Assembly (NCBI GenBank): GCA_022447065.1 | Contig: JAKUUM010000002.1 | Coordinates: 62,001 to 126,000, forward strand | Direction: 5' to 3' | Origin: SAR86 cluster bacterium | GTDB taxonomy: Bacteria > Pseudomonadota > Gammaproteobacteria > Magnimaribacterales > Magnimaribacteraceae | Length of the DNA: 64,000 bases | Part shown: positions 46,330 through 55,588 of the stretch, piece by piece | Position numbering within the stretch: the stretch's first letter is position 1 | How the letters are laid out: each line of letters starts with the position of its first letter | The notes under the pieces: generated by a model | What the model saw: the letters and a program-made list of their open reading frames with translations, nothing else | Databases searched by the model: none | Told to the model about the DNA's origin: nothing | Program-made: the position numbers and the translations under genes

Positions 46330-47274
46330 GTGTCTACATTGACTTTCATCTATATCCTCACTGGAATAATTCTGATTGTGGCAAGCGGACAAAACCTGGC
46401 GAAGTACTCCGTTTTATCAGCTACTAAATACGGAATGTCACCCTTTTTCATAGGGTCAACAGTTATTGCTTTTGGAACTTCAACTCCTGAGATATTAACC
46501 AGTCTATTTGCCGCGCTTGATGGTAAAGCTGTAATGGTGGTGGGTAATGTAGTTGGTTCCAACGTGGCAAATATTGCTCTAGTTTTTGGCTTAACGCTGA
46601 GTGTATTGTTTTTTAAAAGAGAAAGTTTCTCTGCAGGACCAGAAATTTTACTGAATTTAATTTTTTTAATTTTATCCACTTTAGTGATTTGGGTAGTTAT
46701 TGCCATTAATCCTTTCAATATCTATTCCTCCTTTCTCCTTCTTTTGTGCTTAATTGGAGTTATCGGAACCTGGTATAAAAAAAATTTAGGTACCTCCGTC
46801 GAATTAAAGGACACCAAAGAAAAATTTTTGATGCCTAAACTTCTTCTGTCTTTGATCTTCTTGGTTCTTGCTGCTTGGTTGATAACTAAAGGAGCCTTAA
46901 ACATATTGAGCAGTTTGGGAGTTGGAGAATTATTTGTAGGCTACACAGTTCTCGCAATAGGAACGAGCCTACCTGAAATAGCAGCTTCATTAGCCTTAGC
47001 ATCAAAAGGAAGGTACGAAGCTGTAGTGGGAACACTTATAGGATCAAACATCTTTAATGGCTTATTTGTTTTAGCCATTCCAGGACTTCTTGGATCTTCC
47101 TCAACTTTCAACTATCATCAATGGATTCCCTTATTGTTCGTGTTATTAACCGTAACAATGATCTTCTCCATATATATCTTCTTAAGGATAAAAACACCCA
47201 AAAGAGCAAGTTTAATGATATCTTTTTTCTTGTTTATTACTTATTTACTATCTCTAAGATTAGCATACAACTAG
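46330..47274 (+). CDS. yrbG: YrbG-like calcium/sodium:cation antiporter (CaCA family)
   Basis: The 314-residue membrane protein starts at GTG 46330 and shows the internal duplication of the family: 'AFGTSTPEILTSLFAAL' with 'VGNVVGSNVANIALV' in the first half and 'AIGTSLPEIAASLALAS' with 'VGTLIGSNIFNGLFV' in the second. About ten helices are visible. It probably exchanges Ca2+ or another cation for Na+ or H+. It leads the kdsD-lptC-lptB-rpoN run, as yrbG does in E. coli. Confidence 0.93.
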   Translation: MSTLTFIYILTGIILIVASGQNLAKYSVLSATKYGMSPFFIGSTVIAFGTSTPEILTSLFAALDGKAVMVVGNVVGSNVANIALVFGLTLSVLFFKRESFSAGPEILLNLIFLILSTLVIWVVIAINPFNIYSSFLLLLCLIGVIGTWYKKNLGTSVELKDTKEKFLMPKLLLSLIFLVLAAWLITKGALNILSSLGVGELFVGYTVLAIGTSLPEIAASLALASKGRYEAVVGTLIGSNIFNGLFVLAIPGLLGSSSTFNYHQWIPLLFVLLTVTMIFSIYIFLRIKTPKRASLMISFFLFITYLLSLRLAYN

Positions 47275-47287
47275 AAAACTATAAGTT

Positions 47288-48256
47288 ATGAAAAAAACGA
47301 GTTATATCAAGTCTGCAAAAAGAACATTAGACATTGAGTCTAAAGCCATAACCAAACTCTCAAAAAATTTAGACCAAAACTTCTCAAAGCTATGTGATGC
47401 ACTTTTAAGCTGTAAGGGCAAGATAATTACAATAGGAGTTGGTAAATCAGGCCATATAGCTCAAAAAATTTCAGCAACTCTTTCTAGTACGGGCTCCCCT
47501 TCATATTTTATTCATGCAACGGAAGCCTTACATGGAGATATCGGAATTATTTCTAATAATGATGCGATATTAATATTTTCACATTCTGGGGAGTCAAAGG
47601 AAATCTTAGAATTGATACCCTCTTTACAAAATATTGGATGTGAAATCTTTTCCTTTACCGGACAAGTAAAATCATCAATTGCTGAGAGAACAGAAATAAA
47701 TATTTCAACTGAAGTTGATAAAGAAGCCTGTCCTTTAAATTTAGCTCCAACTAGCAGTACGACAGCAGCCTTGGCTTTAGGAGATGCCTTAGCAATTGCC
47801 TTGTTAGAAAGTAGAAAATTTAGTCCAGAAGATTTTGCTAAATCTCATCCAGGAGGAGAGCTTGGAAAGAGGCTTACTTTGAAAGTTAAGGATATTATGC
47901 ACAAAGGTAAAGATTTTCCTAAAGTTTCTCCACAAACTTTACTGTCCAAAGCTTTAGTTGAAATTTCTAATAAAGGCTTAGGAATAGTAGTTGTAGTTGA
48001 TAAGAATAAATTAAAAGGAGTTTTCACCGATGGCGACCTGAGGAGGACTTTAGAATCAAAAACAGATATTCATGAAACTAAAATCTCTTCGGTTATGACA
48101 TCTAAAGCTAAAACGATTAATCAATCTTTGCTGGCTAAAAAAGCCATTGAGATTATGCAGAAAAATCAAATATATGTACTAATAGCAGTAGATCCAAAGG
48201 GAATACCGGTTGGTGTTATACGTATGCACGATTTAATGCAATCTGGATTAGTTTAA
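47288..48256 (+). CDS. kdsD: Arabinose-5-phosphate isomerase
   Basis: The 322-residue protein has an N-terminal SIS domain (about 35-170, 'ITIGVGKSGHIAQKISATLS', 'PSYFIHATEALHGDIGI', 'LNLAPTSSTTAALALGDALA') and two CBS domains (about 200-322). It converts ribulose 5-phosphate to arabinose 5-phosphate for KdsA. It is thirteen bases after yrbG. The next gene is lptC; kdsC, the Kdo-8-P phosphatase usually in between, is missing from the locus. Confidence 0.95.
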   Translation: MKKTSYIKSAKRTLDIESKAITKLSKNLDQNFSKLCDALLSCKGKIITIGVGKSGHIAQKISATLSSTGSPSYFIHATEALHGDIGIISNNDAILIFSHSGESKEILELIPSLQNIGCEIFSFTGQVKSSIAERTEINISTEVDKEACPLNLAPTSSTTAALALGDALAIALLESRKFSPEDFAKSHPGGELGKRLTLKVKDIMHKGKDFPKVSPQTLLSKALVEISNKGLGIVVVVDKNKLKGVFTDGDLRRTLESKTDIHETKISSVMTSKAKTINQSLLAKKAIEIMQKNQIYVLIAVDPKGIPVGVIRMHDLMQSGLV

Positions 48257-48267
48257 CTATCTAATAA

Positions 48268-48999
48268 GTGAAAAAAATAGGTTTCTTTTTCTTAGTTACC
48301 CTTGTAGTAGGGCTTTATTTATTTATTGAAAAAAGTGCTCTTGTACTAAATCCTGCTGAGGAAATTCAGCAAACCCAAGTTTTGTTAGTTAAACCCGTTT
48401 GGGAAATTCATAGCAAAACTTCAAATGTCTTTTATGAAGTAACTTCTAACAAAGCTAAACAAGATAAATCCAAAGAAATTTTTTTATTAGATTTTCCTGT
48501 CTTTAAATCAATCTCTGGCAAACAAATAAAATCTTCTATTTCTTCTGACCGAGCCATAATGGAGCTGGGAAGCGAAAGATTAATAATGAAAAACAAAGTT
48601 CATTTAATTCTTACCCAAAAGGATGACGAAATTAATTTATTTGCAATGGAAGTTAACTGTGATTTAAAAAATAAAAACTTTGCATCTAAAGAAAAGATAA
48701 GGTTAGAAACATTTTTCTTTAATTTAGAAAGTAAAGGATTTGAGTTGAAAGAAAGCCAAGAAGAAGAAAAAATATTAACTTTCCCAGAAGCTCATTTTGT
48801 TCAAAATAATAAAAAAGAAAGTGAGGCATATGGGAAAGCAGATTTAATTATTTTTAGAACTTCTTCTGATGTATTGACTATGGTAGGTTCAGCAGAAATA
48901 AAACTTAGCTCATTAACCCTCATAGCTGAAGAAATTGAATATAACTACAAAACTAAAACCATAGTTAGTTCAAAAAAATCCAGACTATTTACTTCTTAA
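48268..48999 (+). CDS. lptC: LptC with an LptA/OstA-like C-terminal extension
   Basis: The 243-residue protein starts at GTG, has one membrane helix (about 4-20) and a periplasmic LptC-like jellyroll at about 45-160 ('LLDFPVFKSISGKQIKSSIS', 'NKVHLILTQKDDEINLFAME'). E. coli LptC has 191 residues. The extra segment at about 165-243 reads 'EAYGKADLIIFRTSSDVLTM' then 'VGSAEIKLSSLTLIAEEIEY', the repeat pattern of LptA/OstA proteins. There is no separate lptA between this gene and lptB, where it is normally found. A fused or merged LptC-LptA bridge is inferred. It lies 11 bases after kdsD and one base before lptB. Confidence 0.8.
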   Translation: MKKIGFFFLVTLVVGLYLFIEKSALVLNPAEEIQQTQVLLVKPVWEIHSKTSNVFYEVTSNKAKQDKSKEIFLLDFPVFKSISGKQIKSSISSDRAIMELGSERLIMKNKVHLILTQKDDEINLFAMEVNCDLKNKNFASKEKIRLETFFFNLESKGFELKESQEEEKILTFPEAHFVQNNKKESEAYGKADLIIFRTSSDVLTMVGSAEIKLSSLTLIAEEIEYNYKTKTIVSSKKSRLFTS

Positions 49000-49000
49000 A

Positions 49001-49723
49001 ATGAAATTAGAAGCTCAAGGTTTATCGAAAAAATATGCTGGAAAAATAGTAGTAGATAACCTAAATATTATCGTAAAACCAGGTGAAATAGTTGGATTAT
49101 TAGGACCTAATGGAGCTGGTAAAACTACTTTCTTTTACATGATAGCTGGTTTAGTTAAATCAAACTCCGGAAAAATTTTAATTGACGGACAAGATATAAC
49201 TGAGAAAAGTATATCTGAGAGAGCAAATAAAGGCTTAGCTTATTTGCCCCAAGAACCTTCTGTTTTCAGAAGACTTACAGTAGAGGAAAACCTCCTAGCA
49301 GCGCTTGAACAAAGAAAAGATATAAATAAAACGGAAAGGAATATAGAACTTCGTAAATTAGTTGAAGAGTTTCAATTAGAGGATTTCTTAAACATTAAAT
49401 CAATCAAACTATCAGGAGGTGAAAGGAGAAGAGTTGAGATAGCTAGAGCTCTAAGTTCTAAACCAAGATTTCTATTACTTGATGAGCCTTTTGCAGGAAT
49501 TGATCCAATTGCAGTTTCCGATTTAAAAAATACGCTAATGAGGCTAAAGAATTTGAAAATAGGAATACTGATCAGTGATCATAATGTTAGAGAAGCCATG
49601 CAGATTTGCGATAAAGTTTTGATAATGAGTGAAGGAAAGGCAGTAGTAGAGGGATCACCAGAAGAAGTTTCTAATAATGATTTGGTTAAGGAGATCTATC
49701 TAGGTAAGGACTTTTCGAGCTAG
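49001..49723 (+). CDS. lptB: LptB, ATPase of the lipopolysaccharide exporter
   Basis: The 240-residue ABC ATPase has Walker A 'GPNGAGKTTFFYMI', Q-loop 'YLPQEPSVFRRLTVEENLL', signature 'LSGGERRRVEIARAL' and Walker B 'LLLDEPFAGIDPIAV'. The Q-loop sequence PQEPSVFRRL is LptB-specific. It drives LptFG to load LPS onto LptC. It directly follows lptC and precedes rpoN by three bases. Confidence 0.97.
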   Translation: MKLEAQGLSKKYAGKIVVDNLNIIVKPGEIVGLLGPNGAGKTTFFYMIAGLVKSNSGKILIDGQDITEKSISERANKGLAYLPQEPSVFRRLTVEENLLAALEQRKDINKTERNIELRKLVEEFQLEDFLNIKSIKLSGGERRRVEIARALSSKPRFLLLDEPFAGIDPIAVSDLKNTLMRLKNLKIGILISDHNVREAMQICDKVLIMSEGKAVVEGSPEEVSNNDLVKEIYLGKDFSS

Positions 49724-49726
49724 TCT

Positions 49727-51013
49727 ATGAAGCAAGGTCTAAGACAATTAACAAAACAATCATTTGTATTAACACCCCGCCTACAAAACCAGATCAAACT
49801 CCTGGCTTTGCCTGGAGAGGGAATACGTATCAAAATAAAGGAACTAATTAATGAATTCTGTGAAGAAGAGGAAAGTAAGGAATTCTTTCTTTTTAGGGAT
49901 ATCCTTTTAGTTGACAGGTATAAAAGCTTACTCAAACCTATAAATACAGAAGTCACCAGGGAATACCAAATAATTGAAAAGAATGATCTTAAGAACACTC
50001 TTTTAGATCAATTGTATATTCTAAATTTAAAAGAGTACGAGGTTACAATTGGTGAGTATCTTATTGATTCCATAGATGAGAATGGAAGATTAGACATAGA
50101 TATAGATTATTATGATATTACGACCTTAATTCTTGAATCTTTTAACCTCAATATCGGAAAAAAAGAAATAGAAAAGGTCCTTAGGGAAATCCAAAATCTT
50201 GAACCTGTAGGTTGTGGTTATAGAAGCATCATAGAATCTCTCATGATTCAAACTGATAGTTTGGAAATAGAAGAGAGAGAGAAAATTAAAATAAACGAAA
50301 TACTGAAGAAATTCTCTTCAGGAGATGTTGACGTTAAAAAACTTGATCAAAAACAAAAAAATCTTCTAAAACTACTTAGGTTTAACCCCGGACAAGGAAT
50401 AGGTCCAACTGACAAAAACTACATTCGCCCAGATCTAGTAGCCATTAAAAACTCAAAAGAATGGGAAGTAACTTTAAACGACTCTTTTTTAATTGAATCT
50501 TTAATGCACAAAGTCAAACTCTCACTTGAAAATACCCCTCCAGCAAAAAAGAAGGAAGCACAATCATTTATGAAAGGATTAGAAAGACGTCAAAACACCT
50601 TATTATCTGTTGGTAAATATATTGTTTCAAAACAAAATAGATATTTAGATGGAAAAGAAGATCTTGTCCCTATTACTCTAAAACAAATAGCCTCATTTAT
50701 TAAAGTAAGTGAGTCCACTGTTTCCAGGGTGGTAAAATTTAAGTACCTACAACTGCCCACCAGGAATATTCCCTTATCAGATCTATTGGAGAAAAAAGTA
50801 ACTGGGAGATCAGCAGAAAGCAGAGAAATTTCACCAAACCAATTAATGAAGCTAATCAATCAGATCGTTAATTCTGAAGAAAAATCAAATCCTTTAAGCG
50901 ATCAAAAGATAAAAAAATCATTAAAACAGAAGTATGAAATAGATATAGCTAGGCGAACTGTTAGTAAGTATCGTCAACTAGCTAAAATACTTACAGCAAG
51001 AGAAAGGCTTTAG
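49727..51013 (+). CDS. rpoN: RNA polymerase sigma-54 factor
   Basis: The 428-residue protein starts 'MKQGLRQLTKQSFVLTPRLQ' (activator-interacting region I), lacks most of the acidic region II of the 477-residue E. coli protein, and carries the core-binding region, a helix-turn-helix 'ASFIKVSESTVSRVVKFKYL' and the RpoN box 'ARRTVSKYRQLA'. It directs RNA polymerase to -24/-12 promoters and needs an AAA+ activator, none of which lies in this window. It has its normal position after lptB, but hpf and ptsN do not follow. Confidence 0.95.
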   Translation: MKQGLRQLTKQSFVLTPRLQNQIKLLALPGEGIRIKIKELINEFCEEEESKEFFLFRDILLVDRYKSLLKPINTEVTREYQIIEKNDLKNTLLDQLYILNLKEYEVTIGEYLIDSIDENGRLDIDIDYYDITTLILESFNLNIGKKEIEKVLREIQNLEPVGCGYRSIIESLMIQTDSLEIEEREKIKINEILKKFSSGDVDVKKLDQKQKNLLKLLRFNPGQGIGPTDKNYIRPDLVAIKNSKEWEVTLNDSFLIESLMHKVKLSLENTPPAKKKEAQSFMKGLERRQNTLLSVGKYIVSKQNRYLDGKEDLVPITLKQIASFIKVSESTVSRVVKFKYLQLPTRNIPLSDLLEKKVTGRSAESREISPNQLMKLINQIVNSEEKSNPLSDQKIKKSLKQKYEIDIARRTVSKYRQLAKILTARERL

Positions 51014-51062
51014 ACTTAACCTCCAAAAACTAAAAAGTAGTCTACCTGATAAAATTGCTTGC

Positions 51063-52406
51063 ATGAATCGGGAAAACTTATCAGAAAACAATCTAATTCT
51101 ACTAAAAGAGAAACTTTCTTCTGGTACCTACTCTCAAATAAGTAGAATGTTAAATAAATTACATCCAAATGATATTGCCCATTTTATTGAATCTAGTCCT
51201 CCAACAGATAGAGAGTTTGTCTGGCAAATCCTTGATAAGGAAATCGAAGGTGAAGTATTAAATCATTTACCACATAGTCTCCAAGAGTACTTCTTAGAAA
51301 CTATGGAAGCTTCAGAAGTAGTTGAGATAACAAAAACTTTAGAACCAGATGAAATTGCAGATATTATTCAAAGGCTGCCTGGAGCCGTTATAGAAGAAGT
51401 ACTTTCTTCTATGTCTTCACAAAACAGAGAAAGAATTGAGCAGGTTCTATCCTATCCCGAAGATACTGCGGGAGGACTAATGAATACTGACGTCATAGCA
51501 GTGAGGAGAAGTCCAACTCTTGATGTAGTCCTGAGATACTTGAGGATGCAAGGTAATTTTCCTAATTCCACAGACAAAATATTTGTGGTTGCTAGAAATA
51601 ATAAATACAAAGGTTATTTAAATCTTAACCAACTTTTAATTTCTGATCCGGCCTTACACGTGGAAGATGTTTATAAAAGGGATTCCGAAGCAATAAACGT
51701 TAATACCTTAGATAATGATGTAGTAAGATCATTTGAAAAAAATGATTGGATTTCAGCACCTGTAGTAGATTCAGATAATCGACTTCTCGGCAGAATAACA
51801 ATAGATGATGTTGTTAATGTAATAAGAGAAGATGCAGATGAATCACTTAGGCAACAAACAGGTTTGGGTGAAGACACCTTCGCCAAAACTTCTTCTGCTA
51901 CATATACAAGAGCAGTCTGGCTTGGCCTCAACTTAATAACTGCCTTTGCGGCAGCTTTCGTTATTGACGTATTTAGAGAAACCATTGATAAGGTTGTTAC
52001 TCTTGCTGTTTTGATGCCTATAGTAGCTAGCATGGGAGGAGTGGCCGCAACCCAAACCCTTACAATTATGGTCAGAGGTTTTGCCTTAGACCAAATAAAT
52101 AAAACTAATATAAGGTGGTTAATAACTAGAGAAACTATTGTTGGTTTAGGAAACGGATTAATTTGGGCTTTAGTAGTTTCTGTGGTTACTACATTATGGT
52201 TTCAGGATCTAATAATTGCTCAGATAATTGCCATAGCAATGGTGATAAACCTTCTGGTTGCAGTAATAAGTGGTGTTTCAATTCCCCTTCTCTTGCGATA
52301 TTTAAAATTAGACCCCGGTATAGGAGGTACTGTGATAGTAACCACAATTACTGATATAACTGGATTTATGTCCTTTCTTGGATTAGCTAGTATTTACCTA
52401 AGATAA
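51063..52406 (+). CDS. mgtE: MgtE-family magnesium transporter
   Basis: The 447-residue protein has the N-terminal MgtE superhelical domain ('KLHPNDIAHFIESSPPTDRE', 'LEPDEIADIIQRLPGAVIEE'), a CBS pair with 'YPEDTAGGLMNTDVIAVRRS', and five C-terminal helices including 'LMPIVASMGGVAATQTLTIM' and 'SGVSIPLLLRYLKLDPGIGG'. It is a Mg2+ channel gated by cytoplasmic Mg2+ binding. It ends two bases from the convergent YhdP-like gene. Confidence 0.96.
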   Translation: MNRENLSENNLILLKEKLSSGTYSQISRMLNKLHPNDIAHFIESSPPTDREFVWQILDKEIEGEVLNHLPHSLQEYFLETMEASEVVEITKTLEPDEIADIIQRLPGAVIEEVLSSMSSQNRERIEQVLSYPEDTAGGLMNTDVIAVRRSPTLDVVLRYLRMQGNFPNSTDKIFVVARNNKYKGYLNLNQLLISDPALHVEDVYKRDSEAINVNTLDNDVVRSFEKNDWISAPVVDSDNRLLGRITIDDVVNVIREDADESLRQQTGLGEDTFAKTSSATYTRAVWLGLNLITAFAAAFVIDVFRETIDKVVTLAVLMPIVASMGGVAATQTLTIMVRGFALDQINKTNIRWLITRETIVGLGNGLIWALVVSVVTTLWFQDLIIAQIIAIAMVINLLVAVISGVSIPLLLRYLKLDPGIGGTVIVTTITDITGFMSFLGLASIYLR

Positions 52407-52408
52407 AA

Positions 52409-54136
52409 TCATTTCTCAAACCATTCTAAAAACTCAGTTTTAGGGTTTTCTATTGGTCCTGAAACTTTCCACCTCCCAGTGCTTAACTTATTTAAAGGTT
52501 TTTTAAATGCTTTCCCTGCTATGTAAACTATTCCTGCTGTTAGAGGTCCCCCTAGTATCAAAGCATAAGCAGGTAAATACTCTCTTAAAGGTAAAGTAAT
52601 TACAATTTCAAAATCTAGATTCTTAAGGTTTCCTTCTTTTGATTTTCCTATATGACCATACCATTTAAATTCTCCTGACCCACTACTAAAAACTATAGAT
52701 TCGTTTGTTTTAATTTGTTCTCTGTCAATTTCTAAACCTCCCTCTACTCTATCAGCCTGAAAGCCAGCTTTGAATTTATCTCTAAAGTTAAGATTGGTTA
52801 AATCTCCAAAAGTATTAGAGACATTGAATAAACTGATTAATTTGAGAAAATCAGAGGAACCCAAAATCTCACTTTCTCCTCCTTTAATAAGAAAATCATC
52901 AATCCTGAAAGATAAACTTCCTGTAACTTCCTTAAATTCAAATTGATTGGGGAATCCAAGCCAATTTAAGTCAAAAATTAGATGAGTGGCTCCTGCTAAA
53001 AAACTCTTTTCTGTATCTGCTTCTCCATAATTTAAAAGAGATTGAGTAAGATTATCCGTTGACATCTTTCCTTGAAAATTTGTTGAAATTCGTTGGTTCT
53101 GTCTAGAAATTGAAAGAAAAGTTTGGTTGCTCTCATTATATGTATGATTAGGGACATTAATATTTAAAACAATCTTAGGATCTATCTTTAACTGGGGTTC
53201 TATAAATATAGAGTTAAAACTATTCTCACCAACAAAGAAATTCTTGTAAGTCCCATATATTTGCTCAAAAAATAGGATATTCCCCCTCTTATTTATCAAA
53301 AACTTCCATTGACCATAGTCCTTGTCTCCTAGAGTTATTTTGTCAATTGAGAGAGAAATAGGTATTTCTAAATTATCTAAGAGATAAGTAAATAAATTGC
53401 TAGAAGAATCTAATTGCTCTACTAAATTATTTACCTTCAAGAAAGAAAGTTTAATTTCAAGCCCTTCCTTTATGGGCTTATTGACATAGATAGAACCCTT
53501 TAGAAATTCGTTAATAAGATCAAATCTCAATCCTTCCTGAAAAGATTCCATCATCAAATTTGTATCTAAAAAGACTAATGGACCTAGTTTAATCTTAGAA
53601 ATCAGGACGTCTGGAATTAAAAGTTTAGGAATTTCTTTATTTCCTGAGGTATTTGAGAATAAATAAAAATATTTAGTTAAATCAATTTCTTCTAAGGAGC
53701 CTTTGATCTTAACCTCCTTAAATTCAATTCGACTCTTCTTTGCTAGAAATTCAAAGGCTCTATTTGAAGAAATTTCTTTATTTAAATCGAACTTTTCAAA
53801 ATTAAAGATAGTCTCTTCAATTTTAATTTCCAAAAAGTTTTTCAATTGAATTAAATTCAATAAATTAATTTCTAAATCTATATTTTCTGCATAAATTGAG
53901 TTTGGCTTATCCTTATTTTTTTCAACTATTCGAATATCATTTAAAGAAATACAAGATTTAAATGCAGACCAATTTATGGAAGAGAAATTAATCTCACTTA
54001 CATATCCTATTTCTTCAGACAATAATAAAAATAACCAATTTGTTGTTCTCTCATTGCTAATAAGGAAAGATAAAAAAGAAAAACTAAGAATAGGAATCAA
54101 AAGTAGGAGGAGACAAAAATATATTATTTTCTTCAA
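52409..54136 (-). CDS. Short YhdP-like AsmA-family protein
   Basis: The 575-residue protein has an N-terminal membrane helix (about 3-26) and a long beta-rich periplasmic body. The C-terminal section 'LPAYALILGGPLTAGIVYIA' plus 'GRWKVSGPIENPKTEFLEW' matches the end of YhdP. It follows mreBCD, where YhdP commonly sits, though maf and rng are missing between. E. coli YhdP has about 1,266 residues, so this is under half length; a blockwise loss of the repeat-groove region is likely. AsmA-like proteins move phospholipids between the two membranes. The specific assignment to YhdP rests on the C-terminus and context. Confidence 0.75.
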   Translation of the reverse strand: MKKIIYFCLLLLLIPILSFSFLSFLISNERTTNWLFLLLSEEIGYVSEINFSSINWSAFKSCISLNDIRIVEKNKDKPNSIYAENIDLEINLLNLIQLKNFLEIKIEETIFNFEKFDLNKEISSNRAFEFLAKKSRIEFKEVKIKGSLEEIDLTKYFYLFSNTSGNKEIPKLLIPDVLISKIKLGPLVFLDTNLMMESFQEGLRFDLINEFLKGSIYVNKPIKEGLEIKLSFLKVNNLVEQLDSSSNLFTYLLDNLEIPISLSIDKITLGDKDYGQWKFLINKRGNILFFEQIYGTYKNFFVGENSFNSIFIEPQLKIDPKIVLNINVPNHTYNESNQTFLSISRQNQRISTNFQGKMSTDNLTQSLLNYGEADTEKSFLAGATHLIFDLNWLGFPNQFEFKEVTGSLSFRIDDFLIKGGESEILGSSDFLKLISLFNVSNTFGDLTNLNFRDKFKAGFQADRVEGGLEIDREQIKTNESIVFSSGSGEFKWYGHIGKSKEGNLKNLDFEIVITLPLREYLPAYALILGGPLTAGIVYIAGKAFKKPLNKLSTGRWKVSGPIENPKTEFLEWFEK

Positions 54137-54166
54137 CTTCTTAACTCTCTTCTACTCACAACAATT

Positions 54167-54679
54167 TTATTTTTTAAGCGTTATCCATCGCCTTCTGTAA
54201 AGTCTAAGAAGATAAAATAAAGGGGGCCAAAAGAAGGAACTTAATACAGCAAAACTAAAGGCAAATAAAACATAGTTCTTATCAGCTAAAGTTAGTGTAC
54301 TAGATTCCACATTACTAAAATCAATGACCAGAAAAAATTTGACAATCAAAAGCAGTAGAAAAATGATCGCTCCTTGTTGAATAAATCTTAATGGTCTGAA
54401 TTGATTAAAAAATCTCTGACAAAAGTAAGATATTAAAATGAAAATCAAAGGATAAACCCCTAAGAGGGTTCCTTGCAAGAAATCACTGATAAGACCAAAT
54501 GCAAGGGCAAAAACAAGATTAATTTTTCCTGGCAAAGCTAAATTCCAATAAATGAAAGATAAAATGAGGAAAGAAGGTTTTATTTCATTAACTAATTGTG
54601 GAAAAGGCAAAAGATCTACCAGGAGAAAAAAAAGAAGGCTTAAACAAATTATTAAATTATTTTTTAGGTTTTTAGACAT
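54167..54679 (-). CDS. mreD: Rod-shape protein MreD
   Basis: The 170-residue protein has five or six hydrophobic helices and the MreD features 'LPFPQLVNEIKPSFLILSFI', 'FGLISDFLQGTLLGVYPLIF' and 'RFFNQFRPLRFIQQGAIIF'. MreD works with MreC and RodA/PBP2 in cell elongation. It is ten bases after mreC. Confidence 0.92.
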   Translation of the reverse strand: MSKNLKNNLIICLSLLFFLLVDLLPFPQLVNEIKPSFLILSFIYWNLALPGKINLVFALAFGLISDFLQGTLLGVYPLIFILISYFCQRFFNQFRPLRFIQQGAIIFLLLLIVKFFLVIDFSNVESSTLTLADKNYVLFAFSFAVLSSFFWPPLFYLLRLYRRRWITLKK

Positions 54680-54689
54680 GAATTAAGTT

Positions 54690-55544
54690 TTAATTTGTAA
54701 AAACTAAAAAGTAGTCTTGATCTTTTGGTAAATCAATAAATTCAACTTCTATTTGAAGGAATTCATTATCTGGCTTGTCTTCTATGAAAATGATCTTCCC
54801 AACCAAATAATTAGGAGGGAAAACATCTCCTAGGCCAGAAGAATAAAGTTCTTCTCCTTCTCTAAATGATGCTGTCTTTTTAACATTAACTAATAAGCCC
54901 CTTCTTTCTAAGCCCTTTCCTTTTAGGATTCCATGTATTCTGGTTGAAGATGAAATAATGGGTATCAGAGACTGAGGATCTTGAGTAATCATTACTTCAA
55001 CACTTGCTATTCCTACAGAAGTTATCTTCCCAATTATTCCTTCTCTTGACAGAACAGGTTGATTTGTCTCGACTATGGAAAGGGGATCATTTACATCTAA
55101 CACCAAAGAAGGCCTTAGAGGATTGCCTGAAAGACTTCTTTTTTGACCCAATAAGTAAGCTTCTTTATCAATCTGAGCTGTATTCCAAACTAGATTAAGT
55201 TCCTGATTCCTCTTAGTTAAATCTTTTAGTTGAGAATTTATTAGTTCAAGCTTTAGATTATCTTCTTTGTACTTATAAAGACTCTCTCTAAGTTCTTGTT
55301 TGGAAGTTCTAACTTCAATAATTCTATCAAGAAATATCCCAGGAAGCTTAATTATTGTATATAAAGGTGAAAGAAAATCTTGAACATACCCTCTAACAAT
55401 ATTAGAGGTTTGAAATCTCAAATCTACCAAAATAAGAGAAAGGCAAAATATCAAAGAAATTAAAAATTTACTAGAGCTTATTGGACGAACAGCAAATATT
55501 GCTTCGCTACTAATTTTAGATACTTTATGATCTCCACTGCTCAT
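54690..55544 (-). CDS. mreC: Rod-shape protein MreC
   Basis: The 284-residue protein has a cytoplasmic N-terminus, a membrane helix at about 28-46, a coiled coil at about 75-115 and a periplasmic beta domain with 'REGIIGKITSVGIASVEVMI', 'SLIPIISSSTRIHGILKGKG' and 'LVGKIIFIEDKPDNEFLQIE'. MreC activates the elongasome polymerase. It is 44 bases after mreB. Confidence 0.94.
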   Translation of the reverse strand: MSSGDHKVSKISSEAIFAVRPISSSKFLISLIFCLSLILVDLRFQTSNIVRGYVQDFLSPLYTIIKLPGIFLDRIIEVRTSKQELRESLYKYKEDNLKLELINSQLKDLTKRNQELNLVWNTAQIDKEAYLLGQKRSLSGNPLRPSLVLDVNDPLSIVETNQPVLSREGIIGKITSVGIASVEVMITQDPQSLIPIISSSTRIHGILKGKGLERRGLLVNVKKTASFREGEELYSSGLGDVFPPNYLVGKIIFIEDKPDNEFLQIEVEFIDLPKDQDYFLVFTN

Positions 55545-55588
55545 TTTTTAAATGATACCGAGCAAAAGAGAGAAAGAAAAACTTTTAA

